Shown: piece by piece, positions 19,681 through 33,100 of the stretch
Layout: each line of letters opens with the position of its first letter
Numbering within the stretch: the stretch's first letter is position 1
NCBI GenBank assembly: GCA_963556695.1
Contig: CAUWAG010000020.1
Coordinates: 3,472,001-3,536,000 of the forward strand
Length of the DNA stretch: 64,000 nucleotides
Direction of reading: 5' to 3'
Source: Anthostomella pinea
Taxonomy: Eukaryota; Ascomycota; Sordariomycetes; Xylariales; Xylariaceae
The notes under the pieces: model-generated
Databases searched by the model: none
What the model was told of the DNA's origin: nothing
Seen by the model: only the letters and a program-made list of their open reading frames with translations
Made by a program: the position numbers and the translations under genes

Positions 19681-22600
19681 TCAAGTTCGCGGGCTCCTCA
19701 AGAAGCTCACTACACCTCCACAATACCCGACCAAGTTATCTAACCTCGCACACTCATCCGCTTGATGATTCTTCCACTCCTGCAACGCGCTCATTAGAAC
19801 GTCATTCGCCATGACCAGGTCGAAATGTAGCCGCAAGAAGACAGTCATCCACGCCTGGGTGAGTTCGTAATCTCGGCGCGCTACGAGCCGGCTTGTTAGG
19901 GCACGAATAAAGTGCAGTAGTTCGTTGGTTTCATCGTCTTCCCCAACTGAGAGTGAACGCAACTCGAGGTCTGCCGTGGCAGGAGACAGTGACTTCAGGT
20001 GTTCAATAAACTCGTCGTCTAAGGGGTTCGGGTTAGTAAGAACGCGCGCGAAACATATAGCAAGGGTGGATCTTACAATTGCCGCTAGCAGCTCCAGCTT
20101 GTAAGCTACTGGTAAATGCTTGCTCCATCCTGTTGCGGTCAAAGCGCGTGATCCTCGATTGCATCTGATCTTCTTCTGTATTTGTTTCGGCGGGATTCAG
20201 CTTCGCTGGTGCCGGTCCACTCGCAGAAGGCAAAAAGAATGGTGCTTTCTCAGGAGCCTTGGGGGGCTCCTTGGGCTTGTTCCTTTGCTTGATCAGGTCG
20301 AGATGCAACAAAGTTTGCCATTTACTGCGAGGGACCAAGCTGAGCGTCATCATATCGGCGCTGAGCTGATCCAGACTTGGAGCAGCAACTGCATCCTCGT
20401 CCTCCACCCGCGTCTCGTCCTCGAAGGCCGCTTCCAGCAGACCTTGACCACCCTCTCCTGATGCTGTCGGTCCCGATACTTGTTGCACAGCACTTTCGGA
20501 TATCTGCCTAGTTGGTACATGGGTGAACATTGTCTTGTTGGTCCAGATGTCGACACCTAGCTGGCCCTCAACCGATGCGGCCAAGTATTCGCCGGTTGCT
20601 GAGAATGCTAGAGCAGTACACGGCTTTTCGAGTCGGATAGCGTCAATCAGATGGCTAGTCGGCAAGTCCCAGACTCGTATGACCGAATCCTGAGATGCCG
20701 CCACGATCCATCGTCCGTCGTTTGAAAATGTGAAGTCGTTGATCGTGCCCTGGCACCCCCAGAACTCACGTATTGTTCGTTTCGTTTCGATATCTACAAT
20801 CCGAATCGAATTATCGTCGCAAGAGAAGGCGATCAAATCACTTGCAGCGTGGTATCGGCAGCCAGTGATTGCAGTCATCGGGGCCCAGTTGATTTCGTGC
20901 ACCAGATTGCCTGTTAGGAAGTCCCAGAACTTGACCCTGCCATCCAGAGAACAGCTGATCACGGTTTTGTCCATCGAGTCCACCACAATGCCGGTGACAG
21001 CTTTGGTATGCTTGCCGGTTCCCGGGAGGAACCCGGTGGACGAGCGCGCTTGAAGTTGGACGACAGTGTCTGCCTGTCTGGCCTGCTGCATCTTGACCTG
21101 TCTGGCCTGCGCCGGAGTCAGTTTTGAAGGGAACCTTTGACGGTGTAGCCCGGACTGGAGATTGAACATATCAATCGACCCTTGAACTGATCCGACAACA
21201 GCAAAGGTCCCACATGGACTCATAGCGACGGTCGACGCATAGGCACCGTCACCTGTTTGAAATGCCCATCTCCCTGCTCTTTTACGACCCCAAAACCACG
21301 TACGCACGAATGCATCGTCCTTGTGGGCAGTAACAACACTTTCCCAGCCAGTCATTCCGCTGATCTCGGCGTCCATCCCCTTTCTCTGATCGCGAGTCTT
21401 CTGCCATAGCGCTTGCTTGCCCGGCATCGCACCCATACCACCGTCCCGATTCAGGGAGCAGGCTATACAAGTGATCTCGGGCGCTTTCAGGTCTTCGAGG
21501 GTCGTGGTCGGACCATGACTCAGGGTGTTACCCGCCAAAATGCCATACTTCTTGGCCTTCTTGCGAATGTTGCCTTGGCTCAGCTCTGTGCTTTGGCCAT
21601 CACGACGAAGACTCCATCCCCACAAGCTGCGGTCTTTACCACCACTGAGGAGCCATTTGTTGCCTGCCTCAGCACCCTCGAAATCGGTCGGCAAGAAACG
21701 AAGACATGTGACCGGCGCCGCATGCCCACTTCGCGTGTGTAGTGCCCTCGGTATCGGCGAGAAGGGCGTTTCATCGAAGATCCAAGTCTTCAAGGAATTG
21801 TCTCGCCCACTTGTGACGAGAACAGGTTGGCCGGCAAGGAACTCGATCTTGCTCACTCCTCCGCGAACCCGATCACCCTCTTGCGCAGGGGGGTTATGGG
21901 CACTCCTTAAGACACCCATGATCCTGCCGCCTTGGTTGAGGTCCCAAAAGGTAACGTCTCCGCTCGCATCGGTTGCGGTTGCCATGACTCCATCCTTGCG
22001 GCCGTCCAGGCCAGCGCCAATGCCATCTGTGCGAAACGCGATGCAGGTCACTGGGGCGTCTTCGGTACCAGCAGCGACCTGAAGGATGCTCTTGTCGGCG
22101 AGCACATTATGGATAACCAGGGGACCATTCGCATATGAGATGGCCATCAACGAAAGCGCAGGCGTTGGTTGCAAGCATGTGACGGCGCCGCTTTTTGACG
22201 AGGGAGGCAGAATTGTATATATCAGTTTACCAGTAGACACGTTCCATATTTCGACCCATCCGTCTCGGCGTCCAGCAAATATCTTGTTCAGGTAGGTCGG
22301 CATGGTGCATATCCCACCCGTCAGCTCGTTGTCGCCTTTCTTGGAGGCCATGGTGAAAAGCGTGGTGTAATGTTCGAGTGTGGTTGTTTTCCACACCTCG
22401 ATCCTCGTCAATGAGCACGCAAGTATCCAAGAGCCGAAGATGACTATTTGCTTGATAGGCTGCTCGAGGTCGAGTGGAAGGTCCAGCTCGCCGACTTTCT
22501 TCCCCCTCTGAAAGATCCAGACACCCTGAGAGTCCCCATTGCGCGCATCGCCCCAGGCAGCAAACACCTTGTCCTTCCAAGCGCAGGTGGCGGTGATATC

Positions 22601-22935
22601 GGACGGGGTCTGCGGTCGGGTCATGAACACCAGGTTGAGGCCGCACTTCAGATCGTATGTTTGTAGAGATCGTCCAATCGAGGTGGTCACCTGAAAGGTG
22701 GTCTTGCCTAGGGGTATCGAGGTGAAGGGCACGTTCGTCGGAGAGACAAGGCCAACCGTCTAGTTATTCACGTCAACACTGAAACACGCCGGCAGCAATC
22801 AGGCTCGATCTCGACTGAACATACCCTATATGGCGCGAATATGTTGGACTGGCGGGCGGTAGAGGAATTGGGTTTTGCGACAGCACGCAGCTTCTGGCGC
22901 TTGACCAGTGGTCCATCCTGCTTCGAGTGAGGCAT
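19681..22935 (-). CDS. UTP21: U3 snoRNP / SSU processome WD-repeat protein Utp21 (WDR36)
   Basis: Three exons fit in phase: 22935-22825, 22759-20077 and 20018-19681, giving 1043 residues. The N terminus (KRQKL...SNIFAPYRTVGLVSPTNVPF, split by intron 1) is followed by two groups of WD repeats (for example GRRDGWVEIWNV, TSGRDNSLKTWIF, VISCSLDGRVKFWDF, VAASQDSVIRVWDL). The Utp21-specific C-terminal domain starts near LVPRSKWQTLLHLDLIKQRNKPKEPPKAPEKAPFFLPS (read in two parts) and continues to the end. Utp21 is a subunit of the UTP-B complex that assembles with U3 snoRNA on pre-rRNA in the nucleolus for 18S processing. I chose the ATG at 22935 because it immediately precedes the conserved KRQKL segment; an upstream in-frame ATG at 23127 would add unconserved sequence. 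Confidence 0.95.
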
Positions 22936-24460
22936 GGCAAATGATTCCGGCTGCTGCACTTCTCCTCGCTCTTTCCCTTGTTCAACCTCTTTATCTTGAA
23001 CAGCGTTTAGACGGTAGGTGGGCGGTTCTGGCGTCCCAGTGGCAGCACAGGTAATGCTCTCTGAACTTTTAGAAATATTTTCTTGCGTCGCGGTCGGCCA
23101 ATCGCGACGAGGTGTTCCGCCCTGCATGCAAGACAGGGTTTAGCGCCCCACGATCCACCAACTGGACTGCCCCTCCCTCGGCCCCTCCAAGTTCCAACAG
23201 CTGGGTCTCCCGAACCCCACGTCGGAACAGCACACCTCAAAGCTCCGTTCCTATATCACCAACCGTGGAAGACGACATCGACGGGGTGTTTTATCTTGCG
23301 TTACTACTGAGTATGTTCTATTTGCATTCCTTGTGATTGTAGAGTATCAGGACCAGACGGCATCTTACACTTTCGGTACCTAAGAAAGTAATTATATAGA
23401 GATGCACGGGCACGATGTTGGTCCGATATCGTCAGTCTTTGAACCGCGCATAACCGTTTGAAAGGCTCTTATTAGTTGGTCACATGCGTAGGTTTATTGA
23501 GAACCTTACCCCTGTTGCCATTCCTTCCATTCAGACGTCATAGCATACCTTAGTCTAGGTTGCATGTGACGGGAAGGTTATCCTCACCCGACTTGCCACC
23601 AGATGCCCAGATGCCCAGATGGCAGACACTTGGGTCAAGGTCGTCTATTCGTACGAATGAATATGGATATGCCCCAAGCCTCATGGGCACTGTATTCAGT
23701 ATCGTCTTATTCATTGGCTTCGAAAACCACCACAACTCGTCAGACCGCCGTTGAGACGGAGAGAAAACACCAGGTCTTGGCAACAAATCCTAATTCGCCC
23801 CGTCCTCTGTCGCTCAAGCCTCCTAATGCGACTCCGTGCAACCTCGACATGAACTCTACACGCTTACATGATGTGTCTCTAACCCTTCGGCCCGCCATAT
23901 CTCGGAAGGGATGAGCTTTTGCCTACAATAAACCAATGATAAGAGGTTGTTTGTTGCGCTCGTTTGACACCGCCTGCCAATATTTCCGACCCACCTCTCG
24001 ACCTCTCCATATCTCAGATCTGAATCCTTTGGATCCTTTGCTAGATCTCTGGAGTCACACCAGTGCTTCTCCAGAGCTGCGGTCTACAGAGAGACATGGT
24101 GCCGTGACTGTGTCACTGCTCATAATAAGTAACGGTCGTTGCTAGCGGCACACGATCTAAGGGATAGCTCAAGTTGCATGTGCTCGGGTTACTGAGGTAC
24201 CGTCACCGCCGAACTCCTGGATAGGTAAGTATCAATACCAAATTCATTCTAATAGAATAAGCACCATGGAGTAAGCAGGTATGATCCAATTAGGATATTG
24301 GCCACATGATGCTTATTCCGGTTACAACAGATAAGGGAAGATTCGGTGTACCAGTACCAACAGCGGCTCGAGGAAACAAAGACAATTATTCGCCTCCAAG
24401 GTCCCCACTGTACGAATCGAAAGAAAAAGTTAGCTCCCGTCTTTCTCAGTTTCTGTTACG
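22936..24460. other. Divergent promoter region between UTP21 and VIP1
   Basis: About 1.5 kb between two divergent start codons. The only notable structure is a copy of the palindromic repeat at 24254-24319, 140 bases upstream of the VIP1 start. I find no RNA gene or additional coding sequence. Confidence 0.5.
24254..24330 (+). repeat. Dispersed nested-palindrome repeat, copy 2
   Basis: AGAATAAGCA at 24254-24263, then ccat and GGAGTAAGCA at 24268-24277, then after 32 bases TGCTTATTCC at 24310-24319. The paired left arms with a four-base spacer repeat the layout of the copy at 2944. The fourth arm is eroded (GGTTACAACAG). Confidence 0.7.
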
Positions 24461-27400
24461 ATGGAGACCAACACTGCCAACTCAACCCGCGCCACGCCCA
24501 CTAAGAGACTTTCAGCCTCCTGGCTCTCTCAGTCTCATCAATCCCGCGCACGCTCACCTTCCTCGGTATCCAGTAGCATCGCCAGCTCCATAGCAAGTGG
24601 TAAGAGTCGGCACTTGGAGCCGGTGGGGACTACCGACACACCCGTCGAACCTGCCAGTTTGAGCATGCCTCCTCCGGCGAAGCCCTTGAAGCCAACCCAC
24701 CGCACGTCACTTCCCTACACCCGCCGTGAGTCTTGCAACTCGGACACCTGGAGCGAGGACCTCGGCCACGCTAGCCACACCAGCCTGGACGACCTGGCCA
24801 TCATCGACGACACCGACAACACTCCGAGACTCGTGCCCAGCAGCTCTTCCCAGGACACGAGCGCCCATCGCCAGCTGCCTGACCCTGCTGTCTTCCCTCG
24901 CTCATCATTCTCTGAGACCGACGGTGGCGTGGGTGGCAAGCGCGTATCCGTGTCGTCTGTCTTCTCATTAACCTCCGCTCGTGGTGTTCCGAGCTCTACG
25001 CCCTCCACCAACGGTTCCGACGGCGGCACTGCCCAGCGTTCCGTCTCCGTCTCCGGCCTGATGGCTTCCAGCAAAGGCTTGGGCCCCGTCCCGGGACAGC
25101 AGTCTGAGGCAGGTCTCTCCAACGTGACCGTTACCACCTCGTCCAACTCCAACACCCAGACGCCCACTAGTGGCGGTCCGCAGCTGGCTCCCCAGAGAGC
25201 CAACCACACCAACCCGCTGGAGGTTGTCAAGCGAAATCCTCCTCCCTCTAACACAGGCTCTCGCCCTCTACCGACTAGATCTCGAAGTCGGGCTAAGCGC
25301 AGATTCAGCGGGAGCACTGCCAATAGCAGTCACAGTCCTAGCAGTGACCGAGGGCCCCAACCTAGGGAGAAGGAAGAGGTCAAGCCAGCGCCATGGGGTA
25401 TCATCGGCGTTTGTGCCCTAGACTCCAAAGCTAGAAGCAAACCTAGCAGAAATATCCTTAATCGGATCATCGCGAAACGCGAATTCGATGTCGTCGTATT
25501 CGGAGACAAGACAATCCTTGATGAAGGTATGTGCGTCCCTTAATCACCCTGGTCTGGTACTGACCTTCCATCAGAGGTCGAGGACTGGCCAATCTGTGAC
25601 TATTTGATATCTTTCTACTCGGATGGCTTTCCATTGGACAAGGCTATTGCTTATGTGAAGGCTCGGAAACCATTCTGCGTCAACGATGTCCCCATGCAGA
25701 AGATTCTTTGGGACAGACGGCTTTGCCTTCAAATACTTGACAAGATCAACGTACCCACCCCCGAGCGAGTCGAGGTCAACCGCGATGGTGGGCCGAGTCT
25801 TTTGACCCCGGATATTGCGAAACATATAAAAGATGTTACCAACATCTCTCTCGAGCCCCCAGACTCGGAATTCTACAGGATCCCTCGAAAAGTTGAGCTG
25901 CTCGACGATGGAGATATCATCAGCGTCGATGGTACCCTCTTGAAGAAGCCCTTTGTGGAGAAACCCACGAGCGGCGAAGACCATAACATCATCATCTATT
26001 TCCCGCGGTCTGCTGGTGGGGGTGCTCGGAAACTCTTCAGAAAGGTCGGCAATAAGAGTTCAGAATATGTCAAGGACCTGAACATTCCACGTGCTATCAC
26101 CGAGCCCGAAGGCAGTTTCGTGTATGAGAAGTTCATGCAGGTCGACAATGCGGAAGATGTGAAGGCCTACACCGTCGGGTCACATTATTGCCATGCGGAA
26201 ACAAGAAAATCGCCCGTCGTCGATGGCGTTGTCAGGCGTAATACTCATGGCAAGGAAATTCGCTACGTCACAGCTCTGGACCCGGACGAGAAAGAGATCG
26301 CAAGCAAGATAGCGCGTACATTTGGCCAACGGGTCTGCGGCTTTGACCTTCTACGTGCCGGTGGGAAGAGTTATGTCATAGACGTCAACGGATGGAGCTT
26401 CGTCAAGGATAACGATACCTACTACGATCACTGCTCGAGCATTTTGAAAGACATGTTCGTCCAAGAGAAAATCAAGCGAGGGGGCCCAATGCCGCCTTTG
26501 CCTTCGCCAACCAACCCCAGCAGCAGTGACCCCTTAGCCAAAGCGCTTTTAGCTAACAAGGACAAGAACTTGCACTCTGGAGGGCAACACTCTGCACAAT
26601 CGAAGTCGGTCGTAAACAGCGGGGTGGCCTCGCCCGAAGAAGCGAAAGAACCGAGAGCAGACGAAGACAATACTGGAGCTACATCTCCACCGAAGTTTGA
26701 GTCTGGAATGGCAGGGATTGCGGCGAAGCTGCAGGATACTATGATGGGTTCTAGCAATAATCTTGCCAGCGGCTCGGCAGCAAGCAGCGTGCCTGCGACA
26801 GCCCCGCCCACCTTGCCGGCTACCCCATTGTCATCTGATAAACCCCAGGAGCAACCGACTCCTCCGCCTCCTCCGCCCAAGCACTCCTGGAAGCTCAAGG
26901 GGATGGTTTCCGTCATTCGCCATGCTGATCGCACACCCAAGCAGAAGTACAAGTTCACCTTCTACACACAACCGTTCATTGATCTCCTCAAGGGACACCA
27001 GGAAGAAGTCCTTCTTATTGGTGAGGCCGCACTTGGAAGTGTGCTCGAGGCAGTCGATGCTGCATTGAAAGCTGGTGAAGAAGATAGAACTAAGCTGAAG
27101 TCGCTTCGCAACGTCCTAGTAAAGAAGGGCGGCTGGGTCGGAACGAAGATCCAGATCAAGCCTATGTTTCGTAAGAAGAAAACGGCAGAGATGGCATCTG
27201 AGTCGACACCCCAAGTCACCGAGGGGGTAAAGATGGAGTCGCCGGCTGCGGACACCGCAGATACTACATCCAAGGAGAAGGACGAGGGCGCAGAGGGCCA
27301 GTCGCAAGGTCCCATCACGAAGGACCCCAAGGCCGAGAGCAGTGATCCAAAGCAAGACACAGTCGGAGAAGACGCAGCAGGAGGTGAGCGCCGGCCACCT

Positions 27401-29568
27401 CGACCGCCGCGACGCCAGGACTCGATGTCAGGTGTAACCATGTCCAAGTTCACAGCGGCTGATAACAGTTTCGTTCTGGACAAGCTTCAGCTGATCGTGA
27501 AGTGGGGAGGCGAGCCTACTCACTCGGCTCGGTATCAGGCTCAGGAGCTGGCACAGAACATGCGTAACGACTATCTTCTACTGAACCGCGACATCTTGGA
27601 AGAAGTACATGTGTTCAGCAGTTCTGAAAGGCGAGTCACAGCCAGTGCTCAGATCTGGGCAGCATCATTCATGGGCCAGAAAGACCTCCCAGAAGATTTC
27701 ATCACGGTCCGCAAAGATCTACTTGACGATTCCAATGCTGCGAAGGACGAGATGGACAAGGTCAAGAAGAAGCTGAAGGGCTTGTTGCGTAAGGGCAATG
27801 AACGTCCGTCGCAATTCGCGTGGCCTGAGGCTATGCCTGAGCCCTCCGAGGTGCAAACACGGGTTGTACAGCTCATGAACTTTCATCGTCGTGTTATGCA
27901 GCACAACTACAGCAAACTGTACAGCGGTGCTGTCAACTCTCTGAATGCTATCCACACCCCTGGGCACGACAAGGCCAGTGGCGAAAGCTCCAACGCCTCC
28001 ATCGCCTCTTCACTGTCTCAGGTCAATGCTGTCAACAGCATACAGGCCCGTTGGTGCTGTGGTGAAGATGCAGAACTGTTCCGCGAGCGCTGGGAGAAGT
28101 TGTTTGCCGAGTTCTGCGATCATGAGAAGGTTGATCCTAGCAAGATATCCGAGTTGTACGACACAATGAAGTTCGATGCCCTGCACAACCGTCAATTCCT
28201 TGAGTGGGTTTTCACACCGTCAAGACAGATGCTGCAGGACGAATTCGGCATCATACTCGATCGTGAAGGCAAGAGGGCTACCGTGGTTTCCGAAGACAAC
28301 AACAAAACACCGGAAGACAAGTCTGATAAAGGCCAAACCATCAGTTCATCGCCTACTGAGCGGACTGACAAGTCCGAGCGGCCAGAGAAAAACGACAAGG
28401 GCGACAAGAACGACAAGTCTGACACGCAGAATGCTGTTAGACGGATCTTCAGACGAAGGTCATGGATGAAGCATTCAAACGAGATTGCACAGCCTGACGA
28501 ATACTTTCACCTACAGAAGGGTGATAGCAGAACCAAAGCGAAGACAGACGAGCGCTTCGAACCGCTTCGCGAGCTCTATCAGTTGGCCAAAGTGTTGTTC
28601 GATTTCATATGTCCCCAGGAGTATGGCATCTCCGACAGCGAGAAGGTAAGACTGGAATTGAGATGTGGGATTTCACGATGCAATGTACTAACACAATGTA
28701 GCTTGAGATCGGGCTGTTGACGTCTTTGCCTCTGCTCAAGGAGATCGTCCAAGACCTAGAGGAGATGCAAGCTTCAGAAGATGCCAAATCGTTCTTCTAC
28801 TTCACCAAGGAGTCGCACATCTATACGTTGCTCAACTGCATCCTTGAAGGAGGTATCGAGACCAAGATCAATCGTGCGACAATCCCCGAGCTCGACTATC
28901 TCTCCCAGATATGCTTTGAGTTGTACGAGTCCGAGACCAAGCCGGGAGCAGATGCACCGCTTCCGGGTCAACCTACGTTCAACTACAGTATCCGCATCAC
29001 CATCAGCCCTGGCTGTCATATCTATGACCCGCTCGACATCCAACTAGACAGCAAGCACTGCATAGGTTGTGCTGCACGCAGGAGCCTGACTCCTCATGGA
29101 GATTGGAAACAGGTCATAGAGACCTTGCGCGCCAAGTTCCACCAGTAAGTTCTCGATTCGCAACAGTCACCATCTCCGCCTTGGGTTGAGAGAGCCATTG
29201 CGCCTTTCAGGGACTTGAACTCGTGTGTATAAATGGGAGGTTGCTGACATGTGAACTCCAATAGGGTCAAACTGCCAAAGACGTTCCTAGCTGTTAATCT
29301 CTCGGATGCCTTCACGTTCCAAGAGAAGGAGCGCCATAACTCCGAGGCAGACGTCCACGACAAGGACGAAAACAGCCCTGAGTCTGACGCTCTTGAGATG
29401 AAAGCTACTGGACCTTCAGTTGCGTCGTCCACTACGGCCGATGGCGGGGACGCAACTCGATCCGCTGCTGCTCCTATTCCAGTGGAGACGGCGGCTCAGC
29501 CTCCGCCTGCGGAAGACCTCGCAAAGGCCCCTGATTCAGAGAGCAATGCCGGCACCGCGCAGCCTTAG
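24461..29568 (+). CDS. VIP1: Inositol hexakisphosphate / diphosphoinositol-pentakisphosphate kinase (PPIP5K, Vip1/Asp1)
   Basis: Four exons in phase: 24461-25526, 25575-28645, 28702-29144 and 29265-29568, giving 1627 residues. About 310 N-terminal residues are Ser/Thr/Pro-rich and disordered. The ATP-grasp (RimK-like) kinase domain starts at [21 protein letters not shown] (near residue 310) and includes [18 protein letters not shown] and [11 protein letters not shown]. The histidine acid phosphatase-like domain starts with [15 protein letters not shown] (RHxxRxP at about residues 804-810). The kinase half phosphorylates IP6 or 5-IP7 at position 1, and the phosphatase half removes it; together they set inositol pyrophosphate levels that affect phosphate signalling, microtubules and polarity. 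Poorly conserved inserts (Ser/Glu/Lys-rich) interrupt the phosphatase half, as in other filamentous fungi. Confidence 0.96.
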
Positions 29569-29984
29569 TGATGACGCAACTCATACCGTCTACAGAGCAC
29601 GCGACACTCGGCCAGATAGGCGGTGAACGGATCGCAGCGAGATCAAGGAGGAAGGGGAAAGAAACAACAGCGTGAAACACGGCATGCAGTGAAGCGATAT
29701 GGGGAAAGGTCTATCTCCTGACTCGAATTGGCTGCAGCGCTCTACCACAGCGCCATAACATGACGTGACTACGTCGATGTTTGCCTATTCTCTTGTAGCG
29801 ATGCCAGGAACCGCATGTGTCATGAATGGCATAAAGTTGCATGGATAGATAAATGTGTACCTGAATTACACGCAAACCATTGTGTTGCGTATCTCTTTGC
29901 TGATACACTCCGCCCTCATAAGTCCACGTCTGTCATCCCTCTATTTGTCTTTGTATTTATATGCTTTGTTTGTGTTAGTATGAG

Positions 29985-30125
29985 TGCTCTAAGTGCACTG
30001 GGATTAGCAGGTTCAATCCACCAAGCCAACTTTAGTGCTTATTCCAGAACGATTGTTCCATTCATGATGCACATAACTTTCGCTTGCCGAATAAGATGTG
30101 TACGGAGGCTTTAGAGGTTCAGAGT
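29985..30125 (+). repeat. Dispersed nested-palindrome repeat, copy 3
   Basis: The left arms are degraded (CTCTAAGTGCACTGGGATTAGCA) but align to the doubled arms of copies 1 and 2; TGCTTATTCC is intact at 30036-30045. The right flank to 30125 (ACTTTCGCTTG, TGTACGGAG, AGAGGTTCAG) matches the flank of copy 1 at 3031-3083. It lies 420 bases after the VIP1 stop. Confidence 0.65.
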
Positions 30126-33100
30126 ACCTACCTTGCTATGCGAAGTCTTGTGTCTAATGAAGCAACGGGTCAAGCATCTGATGTGTCTCTGAACGTCACC
30201 CTTGCTGGTCAAAATGATGACGCATTAGGGTTTTCCCTTTCTTACTATGCGAAGTCATTCCGACCCCGGTCTTCTTAAGTGGGAGGGAAGGTCTTCTTTA
30301 TCTTCCCGTGTCTCAGTTCCACATCAGACGTCCGGATTGGCCATACAGTCAGTCAATTCGAGCGAGCTGTCAGTCAGGGGGATCAGAGCAATGGGCAAGG
30401 GGCAGGACCCACGACGCATGCAGGTCTCTCTCTATCAGTCTAGAGCTTCGATCCCCAGCTGGGATTTTGACATGTCCCTCTCACATGCTTGTCCCGTCCC
30501 GTCTTCAGACTATCTCGTGTGTGGTCTGGTCTCGTCCCGTCCCGTCTCGTCTTACTACTTACTAGTCTACTCACTTTTGCTCACCGCCAATGGATATCTC
30601 CGTTGCTCCTACGGTCGATCTAACCTTCTTAGCTCTTTTCATTTTCATCAACTGACTGCCGGACAGAGAGGGGTTGATGGGAAAATCAGCCATCTGCCCT
30701 TCCGTCTGCTACGCCTGCTTTTCTTGTCAGGAAGGAAAGGTCGTTCCATCGTGACTAGAAGTGGATGGTGGGTGCCCGGGGCGTTCCGGAAGTGCGAAGT
30801 ATTCAAACAGCTGGGGCGACACGACTTGCGATGTCCGCGTAACCAGCGCCGGAAGACGGCAAGTACGTAGGCTCAGGAGCACACGAACAAGATTACTGCA
30901 AGGGCAGGGTAAGGGTAAGTCCACCCGCTGCGAGGCTGGTCACACATTGGGGTGCAGCAGATTGCAGGTCCGGCCCAGTGCGGCAATCTATCGGCAAGGT
31001 CGGAGATGATGCGATCAAGCGAATGAAGGAACATACGTGCTCGTTGGCAGCAGTACGTCGGTGTGTGCCTACCCCTGCGCCTGTTCGGCGTTCGCTCACT
31101 TGATCGAGAAGCATGGTGACATGAGATATGACATGTCACAGATGCGTGAATCGCGCTTGACAGGGACTGGAGGCGTTGATAAAGGGGGGGGAAGAACATT
31201 ACAGTAAGTGGCATATGCATGGTCGGAGTAAGCTCCGTTGAGCTCGGTGACGAAGACGGGAGGCGTCGGTGAGAACGGGACACAATGATGGTGTCCATGT
31301 CGCATACCGCGGGCGCAGAACAAGAGTTCAGAGGGGTTTTGTCTTAAATTCCACGTGCCTGACGTTGTCCGGTCCGCCGGGCTTATGTCCCGGGACTTGG
31401 AGCGGTGTACGTGTGGAAGGTGGGAGATGATAAGATGCGGGAGAGGTATCAAGGTGGCGATCCTCTCCGGTGCTCAGCGATGCGTGTACCGTCTTCCCCG
31501 TCTACAAGTAGACATCAAAGACCGGCAGCGAAACTGGAAGGGCTCCCAAACCAGCAAGCCATCGGACGATTTGGTCATGCAGCCGCCTGATGAGTGATGA
31601 GTGATGTGTGACGAGATTTGGGTGTTTGCAGGGGTGGGTATGATGAACCGGCCTTCGGCACCATACGGCAGGTCGTTTGGCGGCCGCCTGCATCGAGTGA
31701 TGAGGCTCATTCTGAAGGCTGCGATTAGATTCCCTATTCCGGTAACTTGCCGTTTGAAGCATCAGGGGCTCCGACGGCGAGAACGACAATTCCTGGCGTC
31801 TCAGAGCAGCATGATATCGTGATAAAATTTGGCCCGCTCATGGTGTTTCGCTTGGCCTTGCTCAGGAATACCCCATTTCGTTCTCGCACGCATTCCTCAA
31901 AAGGGGTGGCCTTGACGTCCTCTTCCACAAGCATTGGGATCTCGGTCCCGGACAAAACCTGGTGCTTGGAAGTTCCGGCCGGCTGCAATTCGGCTCAGAC
32001 CCTTCCGGCTGGAGAAGTGGAGGATCGTGGAGGATCATTACGTGGGTGTCGAGGCCTGTCAGCTGTCAGCAACGTGGCTATGGGGTCACGATACCTGGCG
32101 AAGGACGCTAGCCGGCAAACCCCTGCCTGTCATGCTGTGTGTACCCGGTTGGTCGGTTTTCGAGGTTCTAGGGCTGGTGTGGGGGGCGGCATGACAGGTC
32201 TGGGGAGCAGGGAACTCCGCGAGTGGCTCTTTGACATGAGTTGGAACTTGTAAGATGTTGCCTGAGCCTCCGTGTCAAGTGCTATGCTGTTGAGCCGAGG
32301 CCGAGCAATTTGTTCAGACAACACTTCTTCGTCGGCAGAGTTGTAGCAAAGTAGCGGTTATTGAGTCTTTGAAACATCCCGAGCTTGGCGAGGCTGGGTA
32401 GAGACGTCCGTTCGAACTGTGGTTGAAGCCGGCGGCCTTGTGCATTAAGTCGCCTAGTAAGAACCACGAGCTCATGCTCGCATGAAAGTCGGTGACGGAG
32501 CTTCGGGAACCAGCCTCTTGCCTTTCTTCCTCTGATGTCATCAGTGCCTTCCAAGTCCGTGATATAGCTGCCATGAAAGAATCCATAGTCTACGATTACT
32601 CATCAGCAACAACACATAGATCAATATCTGTAACGTCCCGTGCCCACCATGCCAGTGTTTTGGTAGTTTGGAAGTGGCGTTCTGTTGAGCCGTTGCGATG
32701 AAGGACATCTCTTGGTTAACGCATCTGCTTGGCAGTGAGGCAGTAAACACAATAAGCTATCGAAGGGCGTGAGTGACTGGTTGACATATGCTCCGTAACA
32801 TTAGTGATTTTGGGCCTGAAACAATATTTGCAATGATGCGGTGATTCTCATACCTATGGGTCTTTTTCAAGGCGCATCCCGCATCTTGTCTCCATGTGGA
32901 GGTGATTGAAATGTTGGCACGTTCATAGTCCCTTACTCACATCTTGATTCGAGCAGCTTGCTGCTGTTTGACAGAACTGTCGATGAGGTCCTATCAGTGG
33001 CGCGATACGGTATGAGGGTACTTCTCAGGACAGTTATTGTGAGGTGGTGGCGACTTCACACAGAGTATGTGGCTCAACTTCGAGCGAGAAGACAGGTTTT

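Noticed and set aside
24715..25323. 202-residue minus-strand ORF
   Set aside because: It is the shadow of the Ser/Thr-rich first exon of VIP1.
30004..30016. GGTTCAATCCA resembles a tRNA B box inside repeat copy 3
   Set aside because: No A box at the right distance and no cloverleaf; the equivalent positions in copies 1 and 2 do not keep the B box, so a tRNA or SINE origin is not supported.
30247..30870. 207-residue ORF
   Set aside because: No domain, erratic composition (Ser/Leu/Arg-rich) and no splice or start context; likely chance.
31734..31988. 84-residue minus ORF with fairly protein-like composition
   Set aside because: No recognisable motif, overlapped by a longer ORF on the other strand, and no neighbouring exon to extend it.
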